Source: CAIMWS01 sp964409245 (GTDB taxonomy: Bacteria > Verrucomicrobiota > Verrucomicrobiia > Limisphaerales > UBA1319). From it: a stretch of DNA of 64,000 nt. Location of the stretch: the NCBI GenBank assembly GCA_964409245.1, contig CAYPCQ010000003.1, forward strand, positions 62,001-126,000. Direction: 5' to 3'. Position numbers and translations under genes: made by a program. Position 1 is the first letter of the stretch, and every line of letters begins with the position of its first letter. This document shows positions 17,648-25,924 of the stretch, in pieces. The notes beneath the pieces were generated by a model. That model ran no database searches and was not told where the DNA came from. It saw nothing but the letters and a program-made list of their open reading frames with translations.

Positions 17648-18406
17648 ATGGATGCCAGATCTGAATCTGCCCGGAACCCCGGCGCGGAATCGGCTTGGTT
17701 TGTCACCACGCATTGGAGCGTGGTGCTGACGGCAGGCCAGGCAGACTCAGGAGCCTCGCAGGCGGCTCTGGAAAAACTCTGCCGCACCTATTGGGCGCCG
17801 CTCTATGCCTATGTGCGGCGGCGCAATTACCAGCCTGAAGATGCGCAGGATCTGACCCAGGAGTTCTTCGCCCGCTGCCTGTCGAAAGGCTATTTGAAGA
17901 ACGTCCAGCAAGGCCGTGGCAAATTCCGTGGGTTCCTGCTGACGGCCCTCAAACATTTTTTAGCCAACGAAAGGGACAAGGCCCAGGCCGCCAAGCGGGG
18001 TGGGGGGCGATGCCACATACCTTTGGATGAACTGAGCGCGGAGAACCTCTATCAGCTGCTGCCGGCCGCGGAAAGAACCCCTGAAGAAATCTACGATCAG
18101 AGCTGGGCCTGGACGGTTTTGAAACAGGTGCGCGACCGGTTGCGGGAGGAGTATGCGAACGGTGGCAACGGCCGCTGTTTCGAGCAATGGCTGCGTTTTT
18201 TGCCGGGGGAAGCCAGTTTATTGAGTTATGCGGAAGCTGGACGGCAACTGGGATTAACCGAGGAAGCGGTGCGGTCGGAGGTGTATCGGTTGCGGAAACG
18301 CTACCGGGAATTGTTGCGCCGGGAAATCGCCCAGACGGTGGCCACGCCGGGTGAGATTGAAGAGGAGTTGCGCTATTTGATCAGCGTGTTGAGCCGGACG
18401 CTGTAA
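17648..18406 (+). CDS. ECF-type RNA polymerase sigma factor (kinase-linked group)
   Basis: A 252-residue sigma-70 family factor. Region 2 is visible as LCRTYWAPLYAYVRRRN then YQPEDAQDLTQEFFARCLSK. Region 4 is GEASLLSYAEAGRQLGLTEE then AVRSEVYRLRKRYRELLR, an HTH that binds -35 elements. The N-terminal FVTTHWSVVL motif and the spacing are typical of the large Planctomycetes/Verrucomicrobia ECF groups whose genes stand next to Ser/Thr kinases, as here (kinase at 18482). No anti-sigma factor is nearby, so control by phosphorylation or by the neighbouring kinase is the likely model. Target promoters are unknown. Confidence 0.9.
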   Translation: MDARSESARNPGAESAWFVTTHWSVVLTAGQADSGASQAALEKLCRTYWAPLYAYVRRRNYQPEDAQDLTQEFFARCLSKGYLKNVQQGRGKFRGFLLTALKHFLANERDKAQAAKRGGGRCHIPLDELSAENLYQLLPAAERTPEEIYDQSWAWTVLKQVRDRLREEYANGGNGRCFEQWLRFLPGEASLLSYAEAGRQLGLTEEAVRSEVYRLRKRYRELLRREIAQTVATPGEIEEELRYLISVLSRTL

Positions 18407-18427
18407 CACGTTTTGAGGCATTAAAAC

Positions 18428-18455
18428 CGGAATGAGGCAAACTGCACTCATTCCG
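18428..18455. repeat. Inverted repeat between ECF sigma and kinase genes
   Basis: A perfect 9-base inverted repeat (CGGAATGAG at 18428-18436, CTCATTCCG at 18447-18455) with a 10-base loop sits 26 bases before the kinase ATG. There is no T run after it, so it is not a standard terminator. It could be an operator or a weak attenuating hairpin. Confidence 0.4.
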
Positions 18456-18481
18456 CCACGCCAGCCTGGATTTGCTTCAAT

Positions 18482-20290
18482 ATGAAGAAAGAGACTATGG
18501 CAGCCACCTGTGCTCAATGCGGGGCGGAAATAGCCAGCGGGCTTTTGGATGACCGCTGCCCGAAGTGCCTGTTATGGCTGGCCATTGAGGATGAGCCGGG
18601 AGAAGCGGCCGCGATTTCCGGGGGACGGAAATTAACCGGCTACGAGCTGCTGGAAGAAATCGGCCGGGGTGGGATGGGGGCGGTGTATAAGGCCCGGCAA
18701 ATCAGCCTCAATCGCGTGGTGGCGGTTAAAATGATCCTGGCCGGCGGCCTGGCCTCGGAGGAGGCCGTCCGGCGGTTCCGCGCCGAAGCGGCAATGGCGG
18801 CCAGCCTGCAGCATCCCCACATTGTGGCGGTGCATGAGGTGGGTGAATTTGAGGGGCATCAATATTTCTCCATGGACTATGTGGAGGGCAAGAACCTGGC
18901 CGAACTGGCGAGGGACCACCCGCTGGCTGTCCGGCAGGCGGCGGGCTACTTGAAGACCATTGCCGAGGCCGTTCAATACGCTCACCAGCAGGGAATCCTC
19001 CATCGGGATCTCAAGCCGTCGAATGTGTTGATCGACCTGTTCGATCAGCCGCGGATTACGGACTTTGGCCTGGCTAAACGGCTGTGGGTGGCGGGCATCC
19101 CGCCTGGCGGTTCCGGCGGCGGGATTGAACGCGGGCAAGCGGGTCCGTTAAACAGCCAAACCGGGAATCTGATAAAACCGGAATGGGATTTCACACTTTC
19201 CGGCCAGGTGCTGGGTTCGCCGAACTTCATGCCGCCGGAACAAGCCGCGGGGCGGCCCGGTGACATGGGCCCCGCCAGCGACGTCTATGGCATGGGGGCG
19301 CTGCTGTATTACTTGCTCACCGGCCGGCCACCTTTTCAAGCGGAGTCATTGACCTCCCTCCTGAAACAAGTTGCCGGAGCCGAGCCGGTGACGCCGCGCC
19401 TGTTGAATCCGAACGTCCCCAAAGACTTGGAGACAATCTGTTTGAGGTGCATGGAGAAGGAGCCAATCCGGCGGTACCGGAGCGCGCAGTTGCTGGCGGC
19501 GGAACTGGGGCGTTTCCTGGCGGGGGAACCGATCCTGGCCAGGCCTGTGGGAGCTTTAAGCAAAGGGTGGCGCTGGTGCCGGCGGCAGCCGGCTGTGGCA
19601 GCCTTGTCCGCGGGGTTGGTGCTATCGGTCGGGTTGGGATTTGCGGGTGTGGTCTGGCAATGGCGGCTGGCGCGGATGGAGGCCTATCGGTCACAGAGAT
19701 ATGCCTATGGCGCATCCATGAATCTCGCGCAGCAGGCCTTGGAAGAGAACAATTTGCGGCGGGTCGTGGAACTCCTGTCCTTGCAGCAGCCTCAACCAGG
19801 AGCTTCTGATGTGCGGGGATGGGAATGGCGGTATTTGTGGAATCAATGCCAGGGGGATCAGATCCTGAGCCTTGACGGGCACAGCAACACAGTGACTTCG
19901 GTGGATTACCTGCCGGATGGACATGGTTTAATCTCCGCCAGCTGTGATCGGACCATTCGGTTTTGGAATGCGCAAACCGGAGTTCAGACGGACTGGAGTC
20001 CCGGCTTGGACATTAATCATAGGTGTGATCGGACTGATGGCGGCATTTGCGGGAACAGTCCGGGCGGAGGCGAAAAAAACCGGCTTCACCTCGCAGTCCA
20101 TTTTCATTGGGTTGCCGGCTGGGGGAACGATGGTCACCGATGGCGTCAGGATGTATGCCATCGACGCCGGCTTTCAGTACCAAGAGGTCGCCACGGACCC
20201 ACGCGCCTCAGGCCTGGCCACGGTCCGATCCAGCGCGGTATTCGATCTTCCGAACTCACCGGGTCCGCTCTGGGGATCGATCCGCATTGA
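18482..20290 (+). CDS. Ser/Thr protein kinase, WD40 part truncated and read out of frame
   Basis: The genuine part runs to about 19985. It has an N-terminal zinc-ribbon-like CAQC...CPKC pair, the kinase domain (glycine loop IGRGGMGAVYKA, VAVKMIL, HRDLKPSNVLI, ITDFGLAKR, SPNFMPPEQAAG), a membrane helix (VAALSAGLVLSVGLGFAG) and one WD40 repeat (LDGHSNTVTSVDYLPDGHGL then ASCDRTIRFWNAQTG). The remaining ~100 codons to the TGA at 20288-20290 have no WD40 character and overlap, in another frame, a secreted-protein gene (19968-20954). A propeller normally needs about seven repeats, so the protein is a truncation or chimera. The kinase domain itself keeps all catalytic residues. It may still act with the ECF factor upstream. 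Confidence 0.75.
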   Translation: MKKETMAATCAQCGAEIASGLLDDRCPKCLLWLAIEDEPGEAAAISGGRKLTGYELLEEIGRGGMGAVYKARQISLNRVVAVKMILAGGLASEEAVRRFRAEAAMAASLQHPHIVAVHEVGEFEGHQYFSMDYVEGKNLAELARDHPLAVRQAAGYLKTIAEAVQYAHQQGILHRDLKPSNVLIDLFDQPRITDFGLAKRLWVAGIPPGGSGGGIERGQAGPLNSQTGNLIKPEWDFTLSGQVLGSPNFMPPEQAAGRPGDMGPASDVYGMGALLYYLLTGRPPFQAESLTSLLKQVAGAEPVTPRLLNPNVPKDLETICLRCMEKEPIRRYRSAQLLAAELGRFLAGEPILARPVGALSKGWRWCRRQPAVAALSAGLVLSVGLGFAGVVWQWRLARMEAYRSQRYAYGASMNLAQQALEENNLRRVVELLSLQQPQPGASDVRGWEWRYLWNQCQGDQILSLDGHSNTVTSVDYLPDGHGLISASCDRTIRFWNAQTGVQTDWSPGLDINHRCDRTDGGICGNSPGGGEKNRLHLAVHFHWVAGWGNDGHRWRQDVCHRRRLSVPRGRHGPTRLRPGHGPIQRGIRSSELTGSALGIDPH

Positions 20291-20954
20291 AAACGCGGAC
20301 GGAGTTTGGGAAGGTTTCTGCACCGGGAGGCGCACGGCCATCACGGATCCGGATGGCACCTCCCACCTGCTCACGAGCAATGTCATGACGGCGGAGGGGA
20401 GCGGCGCCTACGCGGGTTTGGTAATGCGTTCGACGATCACCGGGGTGGATGTGGCTAATGGCAACCCCCTGACATCCATCGGCTACATCATCGAAAAGAA
20501 GGGTGGGCCGGGGGAACGCCCAATGAGTTATCGCGGCATCGAGTCGGGCCGGTTTGAACTGCACCCGGGAATGTATTGGCCCCCCTCGGACCCCCCACAG
20601 TATGGCGCCATGGCAACCTTTGACATCCTGGAAGAGGTGGGCTTGGGCTCGCACATTGGCCGCTCGACGAACCATGGCTTTGGCTTGGTTGATATCCAGA
20701 CCGGAAGGTGCTCCACGGGGGGCTTTGTGGTCGCCGCTAATGGAGATATGCTGAATTGGGTGCTGACGGGGACTTATAGCCTGGCAACCGGCGAGGTTGC
20801 CTTGATCGTCCACTGGGCGGGCGGGACCGGCCGGTTCGAGGCCGCCGTGGGTGAATGGGCTTGCGCATCCCGAATGGAACTTGTCGGCACTGAAGATCCG
20901 CTGGTCTTCATGACCGATTGGAGTTACAACTTCATCGGCACCATCCGTTATTGA
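19968..20954 (+). CDS. Secreted protein of unknown function (beta-barrel-like)
   Basis: About 328 residues with a clear signal peptide (n-region MRKPEFRR, h-region WTLIIGVIGLMAAFAG, cleavage after TVRA). The C-terminal part contains GTYSLATGEVALIVHWAGGT followed by GRFEAAVG. This resembles the G-T-G-R-F-x-x-A-x-G pattern of small allene-oxide-cyclase/lipocalin-like barrels, but that is only a resemblance. ATG 19968 gives the best leader; GTG 19944 is an in-frame alternative. The first ~20 bases of the gene also encode the last WD40 residues of the truncated kinase. It is followed at 21046 by another secreted protein. Confidence 0.65.
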   Translation: MRKPEFRRTGVPAWTLIIGVIGLMAAFAGTVRAEAKKTGFTSQSIFIGLPAGGTMVTDGVRMYAIDAGFQYQEVATDPRASGLATVRSSAVFDLPNSPGPLWGSIRIENADGVWEGFCTGRRTAITDPDGTSHLLTSNVMTAEGSGAYAGLVMRSTITGVDVANGNPLTSIGYIIEKKGGPGERPMSYRGIESGRFELHPGMYWPPSDPPQYGAMATFDILEEVGLGSHIGRSTNHGFGLVDIQTGRCSTGGFVVAANGDMLNWVLTGTYSLATGEVALIVHWAGGTGRFEAAVGEWACASRMELVGTEDPLVFMTDWSYNFIGTIRY

Positions 20955-21045
20955 AAGCACCGCCGCGGCCGATTGGCTTTCATCGGCCTCAAAATGGGCC
21001 AGATGAAAGATCCGTTCCAAATCAAAGGCCAAAAACCACCAGAAT

Positions 21046-22527
21046 ATGGATGCGATAATAAAGGTTCAATGGCTTCACCAAGCCCGATATTGCCTGGCAA
21101 TTCTGGCGGTCTTGCCGGGCGTGATCCTGGTGATTCCAGCCGCAGTTCAGGCAGCCACCCATACCTCCTTTGAAGCACAAGGAACCATTGTGGGCGTGCC
21201 GTTCATGGGCAATTACCTGCCCAAAGGGGATGGGACAATGGAAGTGCGAAACCTGGTCATGCTCCTCAAGACCGACAGCCGGGATCCGCTGATCGCGGGA
21301 CGCAAAACGGGGATCTTGAACGGGGATTTTCCAGCTGGATTCAACTACGGCACGATAATGCATGAATTGGGCTCCTGGAGCCTGGCCGACACCAACCATC
21401 CCGTCTTTACGCCGAGCGGGCCATATTGGGAAGGGAGCTGGCAGGGAACTTCGCAGACCAACGGCAGCGTGAAATACCAGAGTTTCTGCTGCGGCCACGG
21501 CGGGAGCCTTGAGGGATTGGTTTATACCGAAACGGAGGTGCGGGGAGCGACGACGAATCTCCTGGGCGGCGAGGTGCCGATCCAATACCGCGGCACTTAT
21601 GGCCCGGAGAATTCGCTCGGCCTGCTTCTGGGCGATGATTTCAACGCGGGCCGCAAACCACAGATGAATTTCGTGTGCCACGCGCTGGCCCCCTCCCAGG
21701 CCACCTTCACCACCCAAGATGGCCAAGCCGTGATTGATGCGCAGTTCCGCGAAAGATCCGGCTACAATAACACAGGCGCCTGGGGCCAATATGCGGCGGA
21801 TTTGAGCCTGCCGGAGGGCCAGGTGGGGGTGCTGCGGGTGGACCTGGCATATGCCGCTGGAAACAATGTGATGTTTCAATTGGGCTGTCTTAACAGTGCA
21901 GGATCTGGAGCCTACCTCGCCTTTGCGGGCCGCGGCTACGTGGGTTTCACCAAAACCGCTGATGGGGGACATTGTTTTATGTTCCTCGAACGGCCCAAGA
22001 TTCCCTGGACCAATGTCGTGCTCTCGCTGGCGATCCACCACCAAGGCAACAACGTATTCCTCACCACCCAGATCCAGGATAAAGGGCCTGGCCAGGCGGT
22101 TTTGTACCAGAAAACTGTGGTGGACACGCCCGTTTCGGACCCCGGTTTGATTGGGAAGGTCGAGCTGGAGGCTGGCGTGTATATGACCAGCCTGGCCGAT
22201 ATCTCGGGAAATCCGTGGACCTCGCTCAAGGATCCCTGTTTTGGGCTTTGGCAAAATACCGAGGGCAACCAGCCAGTCGCGCTGGCGGTGTTTGACAATT
22301 TTTCGGTGGCCAGGCACGACCTGCCATCCCTCAATGCGCAACGAGCCATCCTGATCACCTGGCCCGCGACGGCCTTCCCTTTCCAACTCGAAGCGGGGGC
22401 TTGGCGGGAAGGGACGGGCAGCCAGTGGCGGGCGGTAACGGGCCCGGTGATGGAATCCAACGGCCTGAAGCGGGTGGTAATCCCCGTCAACTCCTATGAA
22501 GAAATGGAGTTGTATCGTTTGAAGTAG
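21046..22527 (+). CDS. Secreted protein of unknown function
   Basis: A 493-residue exported protein. The signal peptide has an h-region around CLAILAVLPGVILVIPAAV and a likely cleavage after VQAA. The mature N-terminus (THTSFEAQGTIVGVPFMGNY) echoes the mature start of the preceding secreted protein (KKTGFTSQSIFIGLPAGGT), so the two may share a domain. The C-terminal half (about 200-420) is a beta-rich, LamG-like region with KTADGGHCFMFLERP. The end (YEEMELYRLK) fits the verrucomicrobial Y/F-x-R-L-K terminal pattern. No catalytic motif is recognised. It is convergent with the histidine kinase gene, and the 241-base gap 22528-22768 shows no gene or clear terminator. Confidence 0.65.
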   Translation: MDAIIKVQWLHQARYCLAILAVLPGVILVIPAAVQAATHTSFEAQGTIVGVPFMGNYLPKGDGTMEVRNLVMLLKTDSRDPLIAGRKTGILNGDFPAGFNYGTIMHELGSWSLADTNHPVFTPSGPYWEGSWQGTSQTNGSVKYQSFCCGHGGSLEGLVYTETEVRGATTNLLGGEVPIQYRGTYGPENSLGLLLGDDFNAGRKPQMNFVCHALAPSQATFTTQDGQAVIDAQFRERSGYNNTGAWGQYAADLSLPEGQVGVLRVDLAYAAGNNVMFQLGCLNSAGSGAYLAFAGRGYVGFTKTADGGHCFMFLERPKIPWTNVVLSLAIHHQGNNVFLTTQIQDKGPGQAVLYQKTVVDTPVSDPGLIGKVELEAGVYMTSLADISGNPWTSLKDPCFGLWQNTEGNQPVALAVFDNFSVARHDLPSLNAQRAILITWPATAFPFQLEAGAWREGTGSQWRAVTGPVMESNGLKRVVIPVNSYEEMELYRLK

Positions 22528-22768
22528 GATAAGGCTCCCACGGCTATTGGCAGGCGGGACCAGGTCCTCAAAGAAAGTGCGGGCTGAAGCCGGGCAGGGC
22601 TTGGAAAAGTGGCCGCCATCAGCTTCCCCTTCAAGGCCAGCCGCCGTTCTGGAATACGCGAAATCCGGCCCGCGCGCCGCGCTTCCAACCCGGTGGCGCT
22701 CCCGCCCCAACTGGAATTTGTTTTTGCACCCCAAAGGTTTTGGCGCCTGGGCTGGCGCAAGCAACCTA

Positions 22769-25150
22769 TCACGGGTCCAAAACGGCCCGAACTTTGGCGC
22801 TCAAGCGTTCGGCCGAGAATGGTTTCTGGATGAAGGACGGGCCTTCGTCCAACACACCATGGGGGGCGATCACATGGCCGGCATAGCCGGACATGAACAG
22901 GCACTTGAGTTTCGGGTGGAGCGGCGCCAAGCGTTCGGCCAAATCCCGTCCGTTCATCCCGGGCATCACCACATCAGTGATCAAGAGCTGGATTTCCCTG
23001 GCGCGCGCATCGGCCAGGCGGATCGCTTCGTCCGTCGAGCTGGCGGTCAGCACGCGGTAGCCCAACCGCTCGAGGGTCAGGCGGGCAGGCTCCAGAATGG
23101 CCGGCTCATCCTCAACCAAGAGTATGGTTTCGCCGGCACCCTTGGGGGTGGCAGCGGCCACTTCCGGCTTGGCTGCGGCGGCCTGGCCCGCGTGGCGGGG
23201 AAGGTGGATTCTGAAGGTCGTGCCCTGGCCTGGCAGGCTTTCCACGTGAATGAAGCCACGGTTCTGGCGGACAATGCCATAAACGGTGGCCAAGCCCAGA
23301 CCGGTGCCTTCGCGGGGCGCTTTGGTTGTGAAAAATGGTTCAAAAATCTGGTCGATGGTTTCCTCGTCCATGCCGCAGCCGTTGTCGCTCACGCCAAGCA
23401 CCACATATTCGCCCGGCACAAATCCCGGATGTTCATTGCAATGGGCCTGGTCGAAGACCGCGTTGGCGGTGGTGATGACGATCCGGCCGATTCCGGCGAT
23501 GGCGTCGCGGGCGTTGACACACAGGTTGGCCAGGATCTGATCGACCTGGGTGGAATCCATCTTGGCGAGCCACAAGCCTGCCGCCGGCAGCCAGACCAAT
23601 TCGATGTCCTCGCCGATAAGGCGCCGCATCATCTTAAGCAGGCTGGCTATGGTCTCGTTGAGGTCCAACACTTGGGGGGTGATGGCCTGCTGGCGGGCAA
23701 AGGCCAGGAGTTGCCGGGTCAAATTGGCGGAGCGCTGGGCGCAGTTGACGATTTCCTGCAGGCATTCGCGGGCAAAGCTGCCCGGAGGGAGTTCGTCCAA
23801 GGCCAGTCCCGCATTGCCTTGAATAGCCTGGAGCATATTGTTGAAGTCGTGGGCCACGCCGCCCGCCAGGCGGCCCACCGATTCCAGCTTCCGAGCCTGA
23901 TGGAGCTGGGCTTCCAGTTTGGCCCGATCCGCCTCGGCCCGCTTGCGCGCGGTGAGATCGTGCACCAGGGCCACGAAGTAGTCGATTTTCCCTTTTGGAT
24001 TGCGCACACAGCGGACCGCGAGCTCGGATGGCAAGATCCGGCCATCGGCACATTGGAATCTTTTCTCCAAGGTATAACCATCGATTTCCCCCGCCAGCAC
24101 GCGGTTGAAATCAGCCACCTCCGCCGCCAGATCCTCCGGATGGGTCAGTTCCGCCCAAGTCATGTGCAGTAATTGTTCCCTAGCATAACCAAAGGTTTGG
24201 CAGAGTTGATCGTTGACTTCCAGCCATCTCTTGTCCGGGGAAGTGATGGCAAGGCCAATGAGCGGCAACTCGAAATAACTCCGAAACCGCTGTTCGCTCG
24301 CCCGCAGTTCACGGGTGCGCATCTCGAGCAGGTCTTGCACGCGCAGCAGGGATCGCTCCCGGCGGGCCTTGACGCAAAGCTCGAGGAGATATTCCGGCTC
24401 GATCGGCTTGTGCAAGTAGGCGGCCGCGCCCCGTTTCATCCAGTCCAGCGCCAGTTCTGGACGGGGATCGATGGTCATCATCAGGCATACGCAGTCTGGC
24501 CGGCGCGCCTGGAATTGGTCCAGCAAGGTGTCGCCCGTGCCGTCGGGCAGGTGGTAATCCAGCACCGCCACATCGAAGGCGAATTTTCCGAAAGCTTCGA
24601 CGGCGGTCTGGGCCGTGAGCGCGGTTTTGGCCTCGTAGCCATGGCTCGCGAAAATATCCGCCAGCACGGCACACAGCAGGGCGTCGTCGTCCACGATCAG
24701 CACCCGCAGGGGGATGCGCACCCGGCCGCCATCCAGGATCGCCCGCACCTGTTCGCAAAAGCGGTGGCTATCGACAGGGGAGGCAAGGAAGGCTTCGGCC
24801 CCCAAGTCGGCGGCAATGCGAGCGGCATCGTCCCCGGAAAACGTGGCGGAAACCACCAGGATGGGGACCCGGTTGCAGACCGCATATTCAGGCGAACGGA
24901 GCAAGCGGCAGAAGCGCCAGCCATCGATGCCGGGCATGTAGAGATCGGTAACCACGAGTGCTGGCAAAGCGGCAGTGCCTGCGCTGGCCGTGTTTGCCAC
25001 GGCGGACATTTCCGCCAAGGCGGCTTCGGCCCGGGTGAAGGCGCGGGGTTCAAGGCCGGCCTTTTGCAGCAACCCGCATAGCAAGCCAAGCTGGGTGGGA
25101 TCGTCGTTGACCACCACTGCCAGCGGGGGTATTGGATTAAGGAGGTTCAT
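22769..25150 (-). CDS. Hybrid histidine kinase (REC-REC-PAS-HK-REC)
   Basis: 793 residues, all apparently cytoplasmic. Two N-terminal receiver domains come first (VVVNDDPTQ with acceptor region VTDLYMPG; then RVLIVDDDAL with LDYHLPDG). A PAS domain and the phospho-acceptor His434 in GGVAHDFNNMLQ follow, then an HATPase domain (GVSDNGCGMDEETIDQIFEP and TGLGLATVYG) and a C-terminal receiver (ILLVEDEPAI, ITDVVMPGMNG, QKPFSAERL). I chose ATG 25150 because it overlaps the upstream response-regulator stop by four bases and the first receiver begins immediately; an in-frame ORF extends to 25228 without homology. It probably forms a phosphorelay with the two upstream signalling genes. The input signal is unknown. 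Confidence 0.85.
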   Translation of the reverse strand: MNLLNPIPPLAVVVNDDPTQLGLLCGLLQKAGLEPRAFTRAEAALAEMSAVANTASAGTAALPALVVTDLYMPGIDGWRFCRLLRSPEYAVCNRVPILVVSATFSGDDAARIAADLGAEAFLASPVDSHRFCEQVRAILDGGRVRIPLRVLIVDDDALLCAVLADIFASHGYEAKTALTAQTAVEAFGKFAFDVAVLDYHLPDGTGDTLLDQFQARRPDCVCLMMTIDPRPELALDWMKRGAAAYLHKPIEPEYLLELCVKARRERSLLRVQDLLEMRTRELRASEQRFRSYFELPLIGLAITSPDKRWLEVNDQLCQTFGYAREQLLHMTWAELTHPEDLAAEVADFNRVLAGEIDGYTLEKRFQCADGRILPSELAVRCVRNPKGKIDYFVALVHDLTARKRAEADRAKLEAQLHQARKLESVGRLAGGVAHDFNNMLQAIQGNAGLALDELPPGSFARECLQEIVNCAQRSANLTRQLLAFARQQAITPQVLDLNETIASLLKMMRRLIGEDIELVWLPAAGLWLAKMDSTQVDQILANLCVNARDAIAGIGRIVITTANAVFDQAHCNEHPGFVPGEYVVLGVSDNGCGMDEETIDQIFEPFFTTKAPREGTGLGLATVYGIVRQNRGFIHVESLPGQGTTFRIHLPRHAGQAAAAKPEVAAATPKGAGETILLVEDEPAILEPARLTLERLGYRVLTASSTDEAIRLADARAREIQLLITDVVMPGMNGRDLAERLAPLHPKLKCLFMSGYAGHVIAPHGVLDEGPSFIQKPFSAERLSAKVRAVLDP

Positions 25151-25791
25151 GTTCCTGGGTGGTTTGGATGGTTCGGCTCGCCCGGGGTGATATCTTGGGA
25201 AAACTCCGGATACAATTGCTTCATACATTCCGGGCAGATGCTATGGCTGAATTGGGCTTCGGAGTGGCGGCTGACATAGGCTTCGACCTGGCTCCAAAAG
25301 CCGGAGTCGTCCCGGATATTTTTGCAGTTCGCGCAGATGGGCACGATGCCCCGCAGCGTTTTGATCTGATCCATGGCTTGGCGCAGTTCTTCGATTTTGG
25401 CGGCCAGGGCGGACTGCATTTCAACCATGCGCCGGCCGACCTAAACCCGGGCGCGGAGTTCGCCGGAATCAAATGGCTTGGCGAGGTAATCGTTGGCTCC
25501 TGCCTCCAGCCCGGCGACGATGTCCGCCTTGCCGCCCCGGGAGGTCAGGATGATGAGGTAGGGAGGCGGGCTCTGGTGGTGAAGGGTTCGAACGCGGCGC
25601 ACCACCTCCAGCCCATCCAGTTCCGGCATCAGCAAGTCAAGAATGGCCAGGGTGGGCGCACCGGGTTGCCGCAGCGCCTCCCAGGCTTCGGTGCCGTTGA
25701 CTGTGGCGGTCACGTCGTGGCCCTGTTTTTTCAACACACCCGCCAGCAGCGCGCGCGAGGTGGGATCGTCTTCGGCAATCAGGATGCGCAT
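25147..25791 (-). pseudogene. Response regulator split by an in-frame amber codon
   Basis: ATG 25791 (with a GGAGAAAGG ribosome-binding sequence) opens a complete receiver domain: MRILIAEDDPTSR, acceptor LDLLMPELDG, KPFDSGELRARV. At 25441-25443 the frame hits TAG, and the reading then continues in the same frame (VGRRMVEMQSALAAKIEELR) into a coiled-coil linker and a Cys motif (VPICANCKNIRDDSGFWSQV) ending HSICPECMKQL. Receiver-coil-CANCKNIRDD proteins are normally one polypeptide with a Glu or similar residue at this place, so a GAG-to-TAG change is the simplest explanation. The downstream kinase gene overlaps the distal end by 4 bases, so its translation may be reduced. A sequencing error is possible. 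Confidence 0.7.
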
Positions 25792-25924
25792 GGGCAAACG
25801 CCTTTCTCCAAGCCGCCAAGATCCAGCGGGATGACCCGCGCTAGTTTGATCTTTTTGGGCATAACGTCAGGGCACAACAAAATCCAGGATCTCAAATGGC
25901 ATGGCATGGTTTTCGCAATGATTG

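Noticed and set aside
22547..24172. 541-residue plus-strand frame opposite the hybrid histidine kinase
   Set aside because: Antisense to HATPase and receiver motifs; the residue sequence has no domain.
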